Of a stretch of 16,672 bases of DNA, positions 1 through 6,333 are shown one piece after another. The stretch comes from an uncultured Lachnospiraceae bacterium (lineage in GTDB: Bacteria > Bacillota > Clostridia > Lachnospirales > Lachnospiraceae). A program made the position numbers and the translations under genes. Below the pieces are notes generated by a model. The model made no database searches and had not been told where the DNA came from. It worked only from the letters and a program-made list of their open reading frames with translations. The stretch is taken from positions 1 through 16,672 of the forward strand of contig CALZHV010000027.1 in the NCBI GenBank assembly GCA_945787485.1, given 5' to 3'. Numbering within the stretch: position 1 is the stretch's first letter; every line of letters begins with the position of its first letter.

Positions 1-1
1 T

Positions 2-802
2 GATAAAGCTGTAAATCCTACAAATGTTATGGGTGCTTCAAAGCGACTTTGTGAAATGGTTATACAGAGTATGAACGTTGTAAGCCATACTAAGGATGTG
101 AGCAAGCTCCCGTTTTTGAGCATGCATCAGGATGAAAGAAATGGCAGTGATATGGGAGATCCTGTAGGAAAGAAACCTATGAAGGATTTGGATTTTACAA
201 TACCATATAAAACAGAATTTGTCGCAGTGAGATTCGGTAATGTGCTCGGTAGTAATGGTTCTGTTATACCTCTTTTTAAAAAGCAGATTATGGAAGGCGG
301 ACCGGTTACTGTAACACATCCGGATATAATAAGATATTTCATGACTATTCCGGAAGCTGTTAATCTTGTGCTGCAGGCAGGCTGCTATGCAAAGGGCGGA
401 GAAATATTTGTTCTTGATATGGGAGCACCTGTTAAGATTGACACGTTGGCGCGCAATCTTATCAAATTGTCGGGCTTTAAGCCGGATGTAGATATAAAGA
501 TAGAATATACGGGACTCAGACCGGGGGAAAAGCTTTATGAAGAAAAGCTTATGGCTGAGGAAGGCATGAAGACTACTCCAAACAAGCTGATTCATATAGG
601 CAAACCTATAGACTTTGACACAGAACAGTTTTTTGAGGATTTGGAAATGCTTGCGGAACATTGCTATATGAACAGTGAGGATATTAAAGCTGTAGTTAAG
701 TCGATTGTTCCTACATACCGAAGCCCGGAAGATAATATAATTTATAATAGAGAAATATTTGAACAAATGAGTCAGGAAGTGGCAGCTACAGAGGTAGAAT
801 AG
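2..802 (+). CDS. CapD/FlaA1-type nucleotide-sugar 4,6-dehydratase, 3' part (5' end outside window)
   Basis: This is the C-terminal 266 residues of an extended short-chain dehydrogenase of the polysaccharide biosynthesis protein CapD/WbpM/PglF group. These enzymes convert UDP-GlcNAc-type sugars to 4-keto-6-deoxy intermediates for capsule or glycan synthesis. The frame is open to the window edge and enters at the catalytic segment DKAVNPTNVMGASKR (MxxxK). It continues with the family signatures FVAVRFGNVLGSNGSVIPLF, a proline-glycine rich HPDIIRYFMT stretch, EIFVLDMG and GLRPGEKLYEE. Family members usually place TKFVAVRFGNV a few residues after the SKR helix. Here about 35 extra polar residues (roughly residues 27-62 of the visible part) intervene. 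The N-terminal membrane and CoA-like Rossmann part, if present, lies upstream of the window. The neighbouring rfbD-like gene fits a surface-sugar locus. Family assignment is secure; the exact sugar substrate is not. Confidence 0.9.
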   Translation, partial: DKAVNPTNVMGASKRLCEMVIQSMNVVSHTKDVSKLPFLSMHQDERNGSDMGDPVGKKPMKDLDFTIPYKTEFVAVRFGNVLGSNGSVIPLFKKQIMEGGPVTVTHPDIIRYFMTIPEAVNLVLQAGCYAKGGEIFVLDMGAPVKIDTLARNLIKLSGFKPDVDIKIEYTGLRPGEKLYEEKLMAEEGMKTTPNKLIHIGKPIDFDTEQFFEDLEMLAEHCYMNSEDIKAVVKSIVPTYRSPEDNIIYNREIFEQMSQEVAATEVE

Positions 803-833
803 ATTTATAAATATTAAAAATGTGTCAAACTCC

Positions 834-862
834 TTGACGTTAATTAAATAAGGCTATAAACT
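834..862 (+). promoter_or_regulatory. Candidate sigma-A promoter for rfbD
   Basis: TTGACG at 834-839 and TAAACT at 857-862 are separated by 17 bp. The -35 matches 5 of 6 and the -10 matches 4 of 6 consensus positions. The -35 is also the right arm of a small inverted repeat, GTCAA (824-828) and TTGAC (834-838) with a 5-nt loop, which could be a regulator site or chance. No clear terminator separates the preceding gene from it. Confidence 0.45.
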
Positions 863-944
863 GGAATTAGTTGTAGAATTAAAGAAAATTGGTGTTTATT
901 GCATGTATTCAAAATCACCACTAAGTTGTGTAGGGGGTATGATG

Positions 945-1859
945 ATGAAGTTTTTTGTGACAGGAGTTTGTGGTCAGTTAGGTCATGACGTGATGAATGA
1001 ATTATTAAACAGGGGACATGAAGCTGTAGGGTCAGATATTTTTTCTGAATATTCCGGAGTTGCTGATTGTTCACCTGTTGTAACTGCTGAATATGTTGGC
1101 CTTGATATAACAGACAAAAATGCTGTGGAGACTGTTATTTCACAGATAAAACCTGATGCTGTTATTCATTGTGCAGCCTGGACAGCCGTTGACCTTGCTG
1201 AAGACGATGACAAGAAGGATAAGGTTTGGGCTATAAATGTAGACGGAACAAAAAATATTGCCGAGGCATGCAAAAAATGTGATTGTAAGATGACATATCT
1301 TAGTACTGACTACGTTTTTGACGGACAGGGAGATACGCCTTGGAAACCGGATTGCAAAGATTATAAGCCTCTTAATGTATACGGAAAGACAAAGCTTGAA
1401 GGAGAGAAGGCAGTTTCAGATACGCTTGATAAATATTTTATCGTAAGAATTGCATGGGTATTTGGATTGAACGGCAAAAACTTTATCAAAACAATGATAA
1501 ATGTCGGTAAAACACATGATACGGTAAGAGTTGTAAATGATCAGATTGGAACGCCTACTTATACATTGGATCTTGCAAGATTGCTTGTCGACATGAATGA
1601 GACAGATAAGTATGGATATTATCATGCGACAAATGAAGGCGGATATATAAGCTGGTATGATTTCTGCTGTGAGTTTTATAAGCAGTACGGTCTTTCAACT
1701 AAGGTTATACCGGTTACCACGCAAGAATATGGTTTGTCTAAAGCGGCAAGACCTTTTAACAGCAGATTGGATAAAAGTAAGCTTGCAGAAGCGGGATTTA
1801 AACCTTTGCCTACATGGCAGGATGCTGTGGCACGCTATCTTAAGGAAGCAGATTTGTAA
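945..1859 (+). CDS. rfbD: dTDP-4-dehydrorhamnose reductase (RmlD/RfbD family)
   Basis: This 304-residue SDR-fold reductase belongs to the family that reduces dTDP-4-keto-L-rhamnose to dTDP-L-rhamnose with NAD(P)H, the last step of rhamnose donor synthesis. It shows the N-terminal nucleotide-binding glycines GVCGQLG (Gly7, Gly10, Gly13), LSTDYVFDG, the catalytic Tyr146-x3-Lys150 in VYGKTKLEGE, and AWVFGLNGKNF. Length is normal for the family. Three consecutive ATGs occur at 939, 942 and 945. I chose 945 because the family begins MKFFVTG and the AGGGGG site at 932-937 is then 7 nt away; 939 is also possible. It has its own promoter and a terminator directly downstream, so it is probably monocistronic. 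No rfbA, rfbB or rfbC is in the window. Related sugar reductases share this fold, so the exact substrate is inferred. Confidence 0.9.
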   Translation: MKFFVTGVCGQLGHDVMNELLNRGHEAVGSDIFSEYSGVADCSPVVTAEYVGLDITDKNAVETVISQIKPDAVIHCAAWTAVDLAEDDDKKDKVWAINVDGTKNIAEACKKCDCKMTYLSTDYVFDGQGDTPWKPDCKDYKPLNVYGKTKLEGEKAVSDTLDKYFIVRIAWVFGLNGKNFIKTMINVGKTHDTVRVVNDQIGTPTYTLDLARLLVDMNETDKYGYYHATNEGGYISWYDFCCEFYKQYGLSTKVIPVTTQEYGLSKAARPFNSRLDKSKLAEAGFKPLPTWQDAVARYLKEADL

Positions 1860-1933
1860 GTGTCAATCATATATATTATTAAGAGAATTATAAAAAGAAT
1901 TGAAAAAATAAAACTTGAAATAATAAAAAATAA

Positions 1934-1969
1934 AAAAGAAGTGTGTAAGATATACACATTTCTTTTTTT
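1934..1969 (+). terminator. Intrinsic terminator after rfbD
   Basis: A hairpin with left arm 1934-1947 ending GTGTGTA, 5-nt loop AGATA and right arm beginning TACACAT at 1953 runs into TTTCTTTTTTT. One G-T wobble occurs in the arm. The stem-loop plus T-tract 75 nt after the stop codon is a typical Rho-independent terminator. Confidence 0.8.
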
Positions 1970-2014
1970 GTGGCACATTTATCCGGTTTGCCGGTGGGTG
2001 AAATTAAACAAAAA

Positions 2015-2028
2015 CGAACAAATATTCG
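2015..2028. promoter_or_regulatory. LexA-like (SOS) box 1, upstream of the -35 element
   Basis: CGAACAAATATTCG matches the Bacillus-type SOS box CGAACRNRYGTTYC at 12 of 14 positions. All of CGAAC-RNRY is intact; the mismatches are G to A at position 10 and C to G at position 14. It ends 9 bp before the -35 of the DNA-repair-pair promoter. The assignment rests on the consensus match plus a second box and the function of the gene downstream. Confidence 0.6.
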
Positions 2029-2037
2029 AAAAAACTA

Positions 2038-2065
2038 TTGAACTTTCAGATTACAATGATATAAT
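2038..2065 (+). promoter_or_regulatory. Extended -10 sigma-A promoter for the radical SAM/DUF4130 pair
   Basis: TTGAAC at 2038-2043, a 16-bp spacer, and a perfect TATAAT at 2060-2065 preceded by TGA at 2057-2059 form an extended -10 promoter (TGnTATAAT). The predicted start point near 2072 falls inside the second LexA-like box. That is the geometry expected of a strong promoter silenced by a repressor. Confidence 0.75.
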
Positions 2066-2068
2066 AAA

Positions 2069-2082
2069 AGAACATACGTGCG
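2069..2082. promoter_or_regulatory. LexA-like (SOS) box 2, over the predicted transcription start
   Basis: AGAACATACGTGCG matches CGAACRNRYGTTYC at 11 of 14 positions. The GAAC half-site and the RNRY centre (ATAC) are intact; the second half-site reads GTGC instead of GTTC. On its own it would be weak. Its value lies in its position, overlapping the predicted start of a strong promoter 54 bp from box 1. Confidence 0.5.
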
Positions 2083-2116
2083 AATTGAAATATGGGTTAT
2101 TTGTGCAGGTGATTTT

Positions 2117-3559
2117 ATGAATGAGATAGTTAAAGAATATTCTACACAGGAAAAACTACAGATATTAGCTGATGCTGCAAAATATGATGTTGCATGTACA
2201 TCGAGCGGTTCTGACCGTAAAGGGCAAAAGGGAATGCTTGGCAATACAAGAGCATGCGGAATATGCCACAGCTTTTCAGCAGATGGCAGGTGTATATCGC
2301 TGCTTAAGATACTTATGACCAATCATTGCGTGTTTGACTGTAAGTATTGTATAAACAGAGCATCCAATGACATACCAAGAGCTACATTTTCACCGGAAGA
2401 AATATGTCAGCTTACGATGGAGTTCTACAAAAGGAATTATATAGAGGGACTGTTCTTAAGCTCGGGAGTTATCAGGAATCCGACATACACCATGGAAAAG
2501 ATGTGTGAGACACTGTCTTTGTTGAGGAATAAATACAAATTTAATGGGTATATTCATGTTAAGACAATCCCTGGTGCATCGGATGAGCTTTTAGGGATGG
2601 TTGGATATCTGGCAGACAGAATAAGCGTCAATCTTGAGCTCCCCACGGCAGAGAGTCTTGAGAAGCTCGCACCAAACAAAAGCTTTAACACAATACTTGA
2701 CCCGATGGAGAAGGTAAGCAATACGATTGCTGCAAACAGGCTTTCCATTGGTAAAGATGCCCGTATGGAGCGAAGCAATTCCAATAAATATCTTAGTAAC
2801 AGTATTTTTGCAACCGGCAAATATGTTGAGACTAAAGCGACAAATGGGAATAATACCAATAAGCTTTTGTTGCCGACAGTAAAAACAGATAATATTAGAA
2901 AATTTGCACCGGCAGGACAAAGTACACAGATGATTATTGGAGCTACTAACGAGACAGATTACACATTGGTCCGGACTACGCAGAAGCTGTATCAGGATTA
3001 TGATTTGAAAAGAGTTTTTTATTCAGCATATATTCCGATAAATGAGGATTCGGCTCTGCCGTCAATTGATACGGCACCTCCCCTTCTGAGAGAACACAGA
3101 TTGTACCAGGCAGACTGGCTGCTTAGATTCTATGGATTTAAAGCAGATGAATTGTTATCGGAGGAAAAACCTAATTTTAACGAGATGGTGGATCCAAAAT
3201 GCGACTGGGCACTTAGACATTTAGAAGTCTTTCCTATAGACGTTCAGACTGCTTCATATGATTTGTTGCTCAGGACACCGGGGATAGGACCAAAATCTGC
3301 CGGTCGTATTGTAAGTGCAAGGCGATATGGGAAATTGGATTTTAATTCTCTTAAAAAAATGGGTGTTGTGTTAAAAAGAGCTCATTATTTTATATTATGC
3401 AATGGCAGGCAGATGTATCATACACCTATAGAGGAAGCATATATAACAAGGCAGCTTGTAGCTACACATGGAAAAGAAAATTGGGAGGTGGCTCATCAAC
3501 AGACATCGTATAAACAGATGTCTATATTTGATTATCAGGAGATTGGAGCAATGGGATAA
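2117..3559 (+). CDS. Putative DNA modification/repair radical SAM protein (TIGR03916-like) with helix-hairpin-helix
   Basis: This 480-residue protein matches the uncharacterised radical SAM family that co-occurs with DUF4130/uracil-DNA-glycosylase-linked proteins. The 4Fe-4S/SAM motif CxxxCxxC is Cys71, Cys75 and Cys78. Four more cysteines precede it (27, 47, 50, 59), in a segment that includes RACGICHSFSADGRC and could hold a second cluster. Family-typical stretches KFAPAGQSTQMIIGAT and LKRVFYSAYIP follow. A helix-hairpin-helix DNA-binding motif, LLLRTPGIGPKSAGRIVSAR, sits near residues 382-402. The family is usually described as about 400 residues; the extra length lies mainly in an Asn/Thr/Lys-rich insert around residues 205-261. 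ATG 2117 is preferred over an in-frame GTG at 2078, because AGGTGAT lies at 2107-2113 and the GTG overlaps a putative operator. The substrate and reaction are unknown; a DNA repair role is inferred from HhH, partner and LexA-like sites. Confidence 0.88.
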   Translation: MNEIVKEYSTQEKLQILADAAKYDVACTSSGSDRKGQKGMLGNTRACGICHSFSADGRCISLLKILMTNHCVFDCKYCINRASNDIPRATFSPEEICQLTMEFYKRNYIEGLFLSSGVIRNPTYTMEKMCETLSLLRNKYKFNGYIHVKTIPGASDELLGMVGYLADRISVNLELPTAESLEKLAPNKSFNTILDPMEKVSNTIAANRLSIGKDARMERSNSNKYLSNSIFATGKYVETKATNGNNTNKLLLPTVKTDNIRKFAPAGQSTQMIIGATNETDYTLVRTTQKLYQDYDLKRVFYSAYIPINEDSALPSIDTAPPLLREHRLYQADWLLRFYGFKADELLSEEKPNFNEMVDPKCDWALRHLEVFPIDVQTASYDLLLRTPGIGPKSAGRIVSARRYGKLDFNSLKKMGVVLKRAHYFILCNGRQMYHTPIEEAYITRQLVATHGKENWEVAHQQTSYKQMSIFDYQEIGAMG

Positions 3560-3600
3560 TACCAATCTACCGGATGAATCGTCAAAGAGGTGATTATCAA

Positions 3601-4374
3601 GTGAGAGTTTTTAGTTGTGAGGATAAATTTGAAGCTATGATGACCTGTATTTACGATGCGTGGAATTGGGCACTGACAAACGGTCATGAGAATGTAAGAC
3701 TTCAAAGAGAACCGATTTATCAGCAGAGTATGTTTGAAGAATATGAGCATGTGGATGCTGATGACGAAAAGGTTACCAAGGTTATAAGATCAATTAGAAA
3801 ACAAATATCGGATCAGGCATATCTTTACGTTTTTTACGCTTCACTTTCATGTGAGGAAGATGCACTTAATGCTATTTATAATTTTTTGCGTGTAGGATTT
3901 GCTGTGGGGGCTAACGTGTGCTCCATGTATGCCAATCCTCATGTTATGCGTATGATGGAAATAAAACGGAAAATCGGAAATGAAGCCCATTATTTCAGAG
4001 AATTTGCAAGATTTTCTTCATTGAATAACAAGGTTTATGTTTGTCACTTAGAGCCTAAGAACAACGTTATCATGATAGTGGGAGAGCATTTTGCTGACCG
4101 TATGCCATCAGAACATTGGATGATAATAGATGACAACAGAAAATTTGCGGTTGTTCATCCTAAAGATGAACAAAACTATATTCGTTATCTTACTGATGTA
4201 GAAATGATTGCACTTAAAAATTCAGAAAAATATGAAGATGAATATACTGATATGTGGAGAACTTTTTTTAATGCCATCAGTATAAAACAAAGAGAAAATA
4301 TAGCATGCCAGAGAAATATGTTCCCTATATGGATGCGTAAGCATGCAACGGAATTTACGGAAAAGCCGGAATAG
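3601..4374 (+). CDS. TIGR03915/DUF4130 family putative DNA repair protein
   Basis: This 257-residue protein is of the family found beside the radical SAM/HhH protein and, in other bacteria, fused to a uracil-DNA-glycosylase-like domain. Here there is no glycosylase extension, and the length fits the stand-alone form. Recognisable parts are the N-terminal strand MRVFSCEDKFEAMMTCIYDAW, a central helical region with VCHLEPKNNVIMIVGEHFADRMP, and the C-terminal signature YTDMWRTFFNAISIKQRENIACQRNMFPIWMRKH. The start is GTG at 3601: AGAGGTGA at 3586-3593 is 7 nt away and the family begins exactly here. An upstream in-frame ATG at 3574 would bury that ribosome site inside the gene. It follows the radical SAM gene by 41 nt without a terminator, so they are co-transcribed. 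Biochemical function is not established; the protein presumably acts with its partner on damaged or modified DNA. Confidence 0.85.
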   Translation: MRVFSCEDKFEAMMTCIYDAWNWALTNGHENVRLQREPIYQQSMFEEYEHVDADDEKVTKVIRSIRKQISDQAYLYVFYASLSCEEDALNAIYNFLRVGFAVGANVCSMYANPHVMRMMEIKRKIGNEAHYFREFARFSSLNNKVYVCHLEPKNNVIMIVGEHFADRMPSEHWMIIDDNRKFAVVHPKDEQNYIRYLTDVEMIALKNSEKYEDEYTDMWRTFFNAISIKQRENIACQRNMFPIWMRKHATEFTEKPE

Positions 4375-4394
4375 TTTAATAAGGTTAAATCAAT

Positions 4395-4442
4395 TAAATA
4401 ACAAAAAATAAGAGCCGTGCGGCTCTTATTTTTTGTTATTTA
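4395..4442. terminator. Bidirectional terminator between convergent genes
   Basis: This is a perfect inverted repeat with 23-bp arms (4395-4417 and 4420-4442). A G+C core AGAGCCG/CGGCTCT is flanked by A6 on one side and T6 on the other. The symmetrical A/T tracts give a T-run on both strands, so it can end the DUF4130 transcript and the minus-strand transporter transcript. Confidence 0.93.
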
Positions 4443-4463
4443 TATAAATTTATTAACATTTTA

Positions 4464-6035
4464 TCAGCCTTTATTGTCTACAACAACTTCATCAGCATCT
4501 TCATCATCATCATCTTCCCAGACTATGTCAGCTTCAACAAAGCCCTTCTTTGTCTTGCTCTTTATAATAGCCTTCATTATAAAGCCGGATACGAAAACAA
4601 GAACAGATACTGCCCAGCCGGCTACACATTCAGCCCACAGTGCATATCCGTAGTGACCGCCTTTTTTTACAAAAAGTGTGTACATATTCCATACAAATAA
4701 GGCTGTAAGTGTGATAGGCGCTATATATTTAACTGCAGTCTTGAACCAGAAACCCGGAATTTTGAAATTGCCGGTATTTCGGTTAATCTGTTTTAAAACC
4801 TTATCAAGGTTAAAGAACCATCCGATTACTACACATTCGAGTACTCCGATTAGTATAAGGTTAACCTGATTTGTCCAGTTATCAACGATATCAAGCCATG
4901 CAAGACCTGCACGTGTTGCATAGAGTAAGGAAATTATACCTGCCACTATACATGTTATTTTGGTCGTCTTACGAGGGTTTACCTGCAGTTTATCCGAAAG
5001 CGATGCAGATACACCTTCAATGATTGAAAATGCTGAGTCGATAGCAAGTGTGATAAGCATAAGATAGAATATCGCACCAAATACTGCATTGAACCATCCT
5101 ATATTTGTCATGCTGACAATAGCCTGTGGATAAATGATAAATGCAGTTGCAATACCTGAATCTGAAATTGAATCAAGCATTCCAACACCGGCCATTGTAG
5201 AGAACATAACAATACCCGAAAGAAGACTTACTGCTGCATCTGAAAGAGCAATTATCATACAGTCAACAGCAACATTAGCTTTTTCATCAAGGTAAGAGCC
5301 ATACGCAAACATAATGGACATCATAATAGAAAGGCTGTAAAATACCTGACCAACAGCATCAACCCAAAGTGAAGGGTCCTGGAATGCTGCAAGGTTTGGT
5401 ATGAAAAACATTTTGAGACCTTCAATTGCATTTGGCATTGTACAACCCTTGATTGCCATTATAACAAGAAGGATAACAGGAAGGAAAACGGTATATTTTA
5501 CAACCTTACCAACACTGTGTGCACCCTTTCTTATACACAGGTAAATGGATATCCAGGCAACTAGAACAGCAATAAGAACAGGGATTGGAATACTGTAGTT
5601 GGTAACATCCCATGTTGTTTTTGTCAGGTTTGCGAAAAGATTACTTGCAGCTTCTGTATCACCGGTCATGCCGGCAAACTTGAATGAACATGCAAACATC
5701 AAGATAACCCATGCAAATACGATAGGATAATAAGTTACGATAACAAAGGCGTTGCTTGTGGCTGCCCAACCGACAAATTCGGCTTTTTTATTAATACCAC
5801 GCATTGACTCGCCTGCACCCTTGTGAAGCTTTCTCGCAATTGAAACTTCCATCATAAGAAGAGGTATACCTATCGCGAATAACGCTACAAGATATACTAA
5901 TAAAAATGTTCCGCCACCGTGCTTAGCGGCAAGCCCCGGAAAACGCCATGCATTTCCAAGACCAACGGCTGAACCTATAGAGGCAAGTATGAATGTTCCT
6001 CGTGAGGCCCATGTGTCTCTTTTAACTTTTGACAT
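4464..6035 (-). CDS. Sodium-dependent transporter, NSS/SNF (LeuT-like) family
   Basis: This 523-residue polytopic membrane protein of the neurotransmitter:sodium symporter family takes up amino acids or similar solutes with Na+. The family hallmark in transmembrane segment 1 is clear: GSAVGLGNAWRFP (residues 21-33), where Ala23 and Asn28 align with LeuT sodium ligands Ala22 and Asn27. Many hydrophobic segments follow, including a TM8-like LAIDSAFSIIEG. The C-terminus is an acidic cytoplasmic tail (WEDDDDEDADEVVVDNKG). The chosen start MSKVKRDTWASRG has an AGGAGT site at 6043-6048 (plus-strand coordinates). A 43-residue upstream extension without a ribosome site was rejected. It is transcribed convergently to the DNA-repair pair and divergently from trpS. 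The substrate cannot be read from sequence; related bacterial proteins carry Leu, Tyr, Trp or Ala. Confidence 0.92.
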   Translation of the reverse strand: MSKVKRDTWASRGTFILASIGSAVGLGNAWRFPGLAAKHGGGTFLLVYLVALFAIGIPLLMMEVSIARKLHKGAGESMRGINKKAEFVGWAATSNAFVIVTYYPIVFAWVILMFACSFKFAGMTGDTEAASNLFANLTKTTWDVTNYSIPIPVLIAVLVAWISIYLCIRKGAHSVGKVVKYTVFLPVILLVIMAIKGCTMPNAIEGLKMFFIPNLAAFQDPSLWVDAVGQVFYSLSIMMSIMFAYGSYLDEKANVAVDCMIIALSDAAVSLLSGIVMFSTMAGVGMLDSISDSGIATAFIIYPQAIVSMTNIGWFNAVFGAIFYLMLITLAIDSAFSIIEGVSASLSDKLQVNPRKTTKITCIVAGIISLLYATRAGLAWLDIVDNWTNQVNLILIGVLECVVIGWFFNLDKVLKQINRNTGNFKIPGFWFKTAVKYIAPITLTALFVWNMYTLFVKKGGHYGYALWAECVAGWAVSVLVFVSGFIMKAIIKSKTKKGFVEADIVWEDDDDEDADEVVVDNKG

Positions 6036-6068
6036 AATATAAACTCCTATTCTGATTTTCTGATGTTC

Positions 6069-6097
6069 ATTATATAGTAATTCAATGTTTTTGTCTA
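6069..6097 (-). promoter_or_regulatory. Sigma-A promoter for the NSS transporter
   Basis: Read on the minus strand, TAGACA (6097-6092) and a perfect TATAAT (6074-6069) are separated by 17 bp. This gives a start near 6062 and a leader of about 27 nt holding the AGGAGT ribosome site. Confidence 0.75.
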
Positions 6098-6135
6098 GAA
6101 CAGCGTTTGTCTGTTTATAATAACTATTGCCAAAA

Positions 6136-6273
6136 GCTTGTCGTATATACATAAATAAATTCAAAATATATCCGAATGTTTGTCGTATATATATAAATAA
6201 GTTAAAAAATATATCTAAAAGCTTGTCGTATATATATAAATTAGTTGAAAATATATATCTAAATGCTTATAAT
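6136..6273. repeat. Three tandem A/T-rich 42-44 bp repeats plus a partial fourth, upstream of trpS
   Basis: Units begin with G(C/T)TTGTCGTATATA at 6136, 6178 and 6221, with a degenerate start (GCTTATAAT) at 6265, giving spacings of 42, 43 and 44 bp. Each unit continues TATAAAT, then an A/T stretch ending AATATATC. The near-multiple of four helical turns would place the GTCG patches on about the same DNA face. The trpS promoter begins in the third unit, and its -10 is the diverged start of the fourth. There are no spacers, so this is not a CRISPR array. The function is unknown; a multi-site operator, bent DNA or an activator array are possibilities. Confidence 0.8.
6245..6273 (+). promoter_or_regulatory. 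Sigma-A promoter for the trpS operon
   Basis: TTGAAA at 6245-6250, a 17-bp spacer and a perfect TATAAT at 6268-6273 predict a start near 6280 and a leader of about 54 nt. That leader is too short for a T-box riboswitch. No T-box specifier or AGGGTGG-type sequence occurs between the transporter and trpS, unlike many Firmicute aminoacyl-tRNA synthetase genes. Confidence 0.7.
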
Positions 6274-6333
6274 AAAAAAGATTATATACATTTAGAAAAG
6301 AACATAATGGATACAATATTAGGAGGCATAACA

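Noticed and set aside
38..766. 242-residue minus-strand open frame opposite the CapD-type gene
   Set aside because: No family resemblance or ribosome site, and it lies antisense to a clearly conserved dehydratase; a shadow frame.
2078..2116. Upstream GTG start for the radical SAM protein
   Set aside because: No Shine-Dalgarno sequence at proper distance; the GTG is inside the second LexA-like box, while ATG 2117 has AGGTGAT.
1860..2120. 86-residue plus-strand open frame between rfbD and the radical SAM gene
   Set aside because: It starts one base after the rfbD stop codon, crosses the terminator hairpin and the promoter/LexA-like region, and has Lys/Ile-rich A/T-driven composition.
6136..6273. 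CRISPR array
   Set aside because: Units are contiguous without unique spacers and diverge along their length; no cas genes nearby.
6127..6333. N-terminal extension of trpS, or a small repeat-peptide gene, through the tandem repeats
   Set aside because: Repeat spacings of 42, 43 and 44 bp break the frame between units, and AGGAGG at 6321 with the conserved MDRLLTGLQPSG start fixes the real N-terminus.
6036..6333. T-box riboswitch for trpS
   Set aside because: No T-box consensus, specifier loop or antiterminator, and the predicted leader is only about 54 nt.
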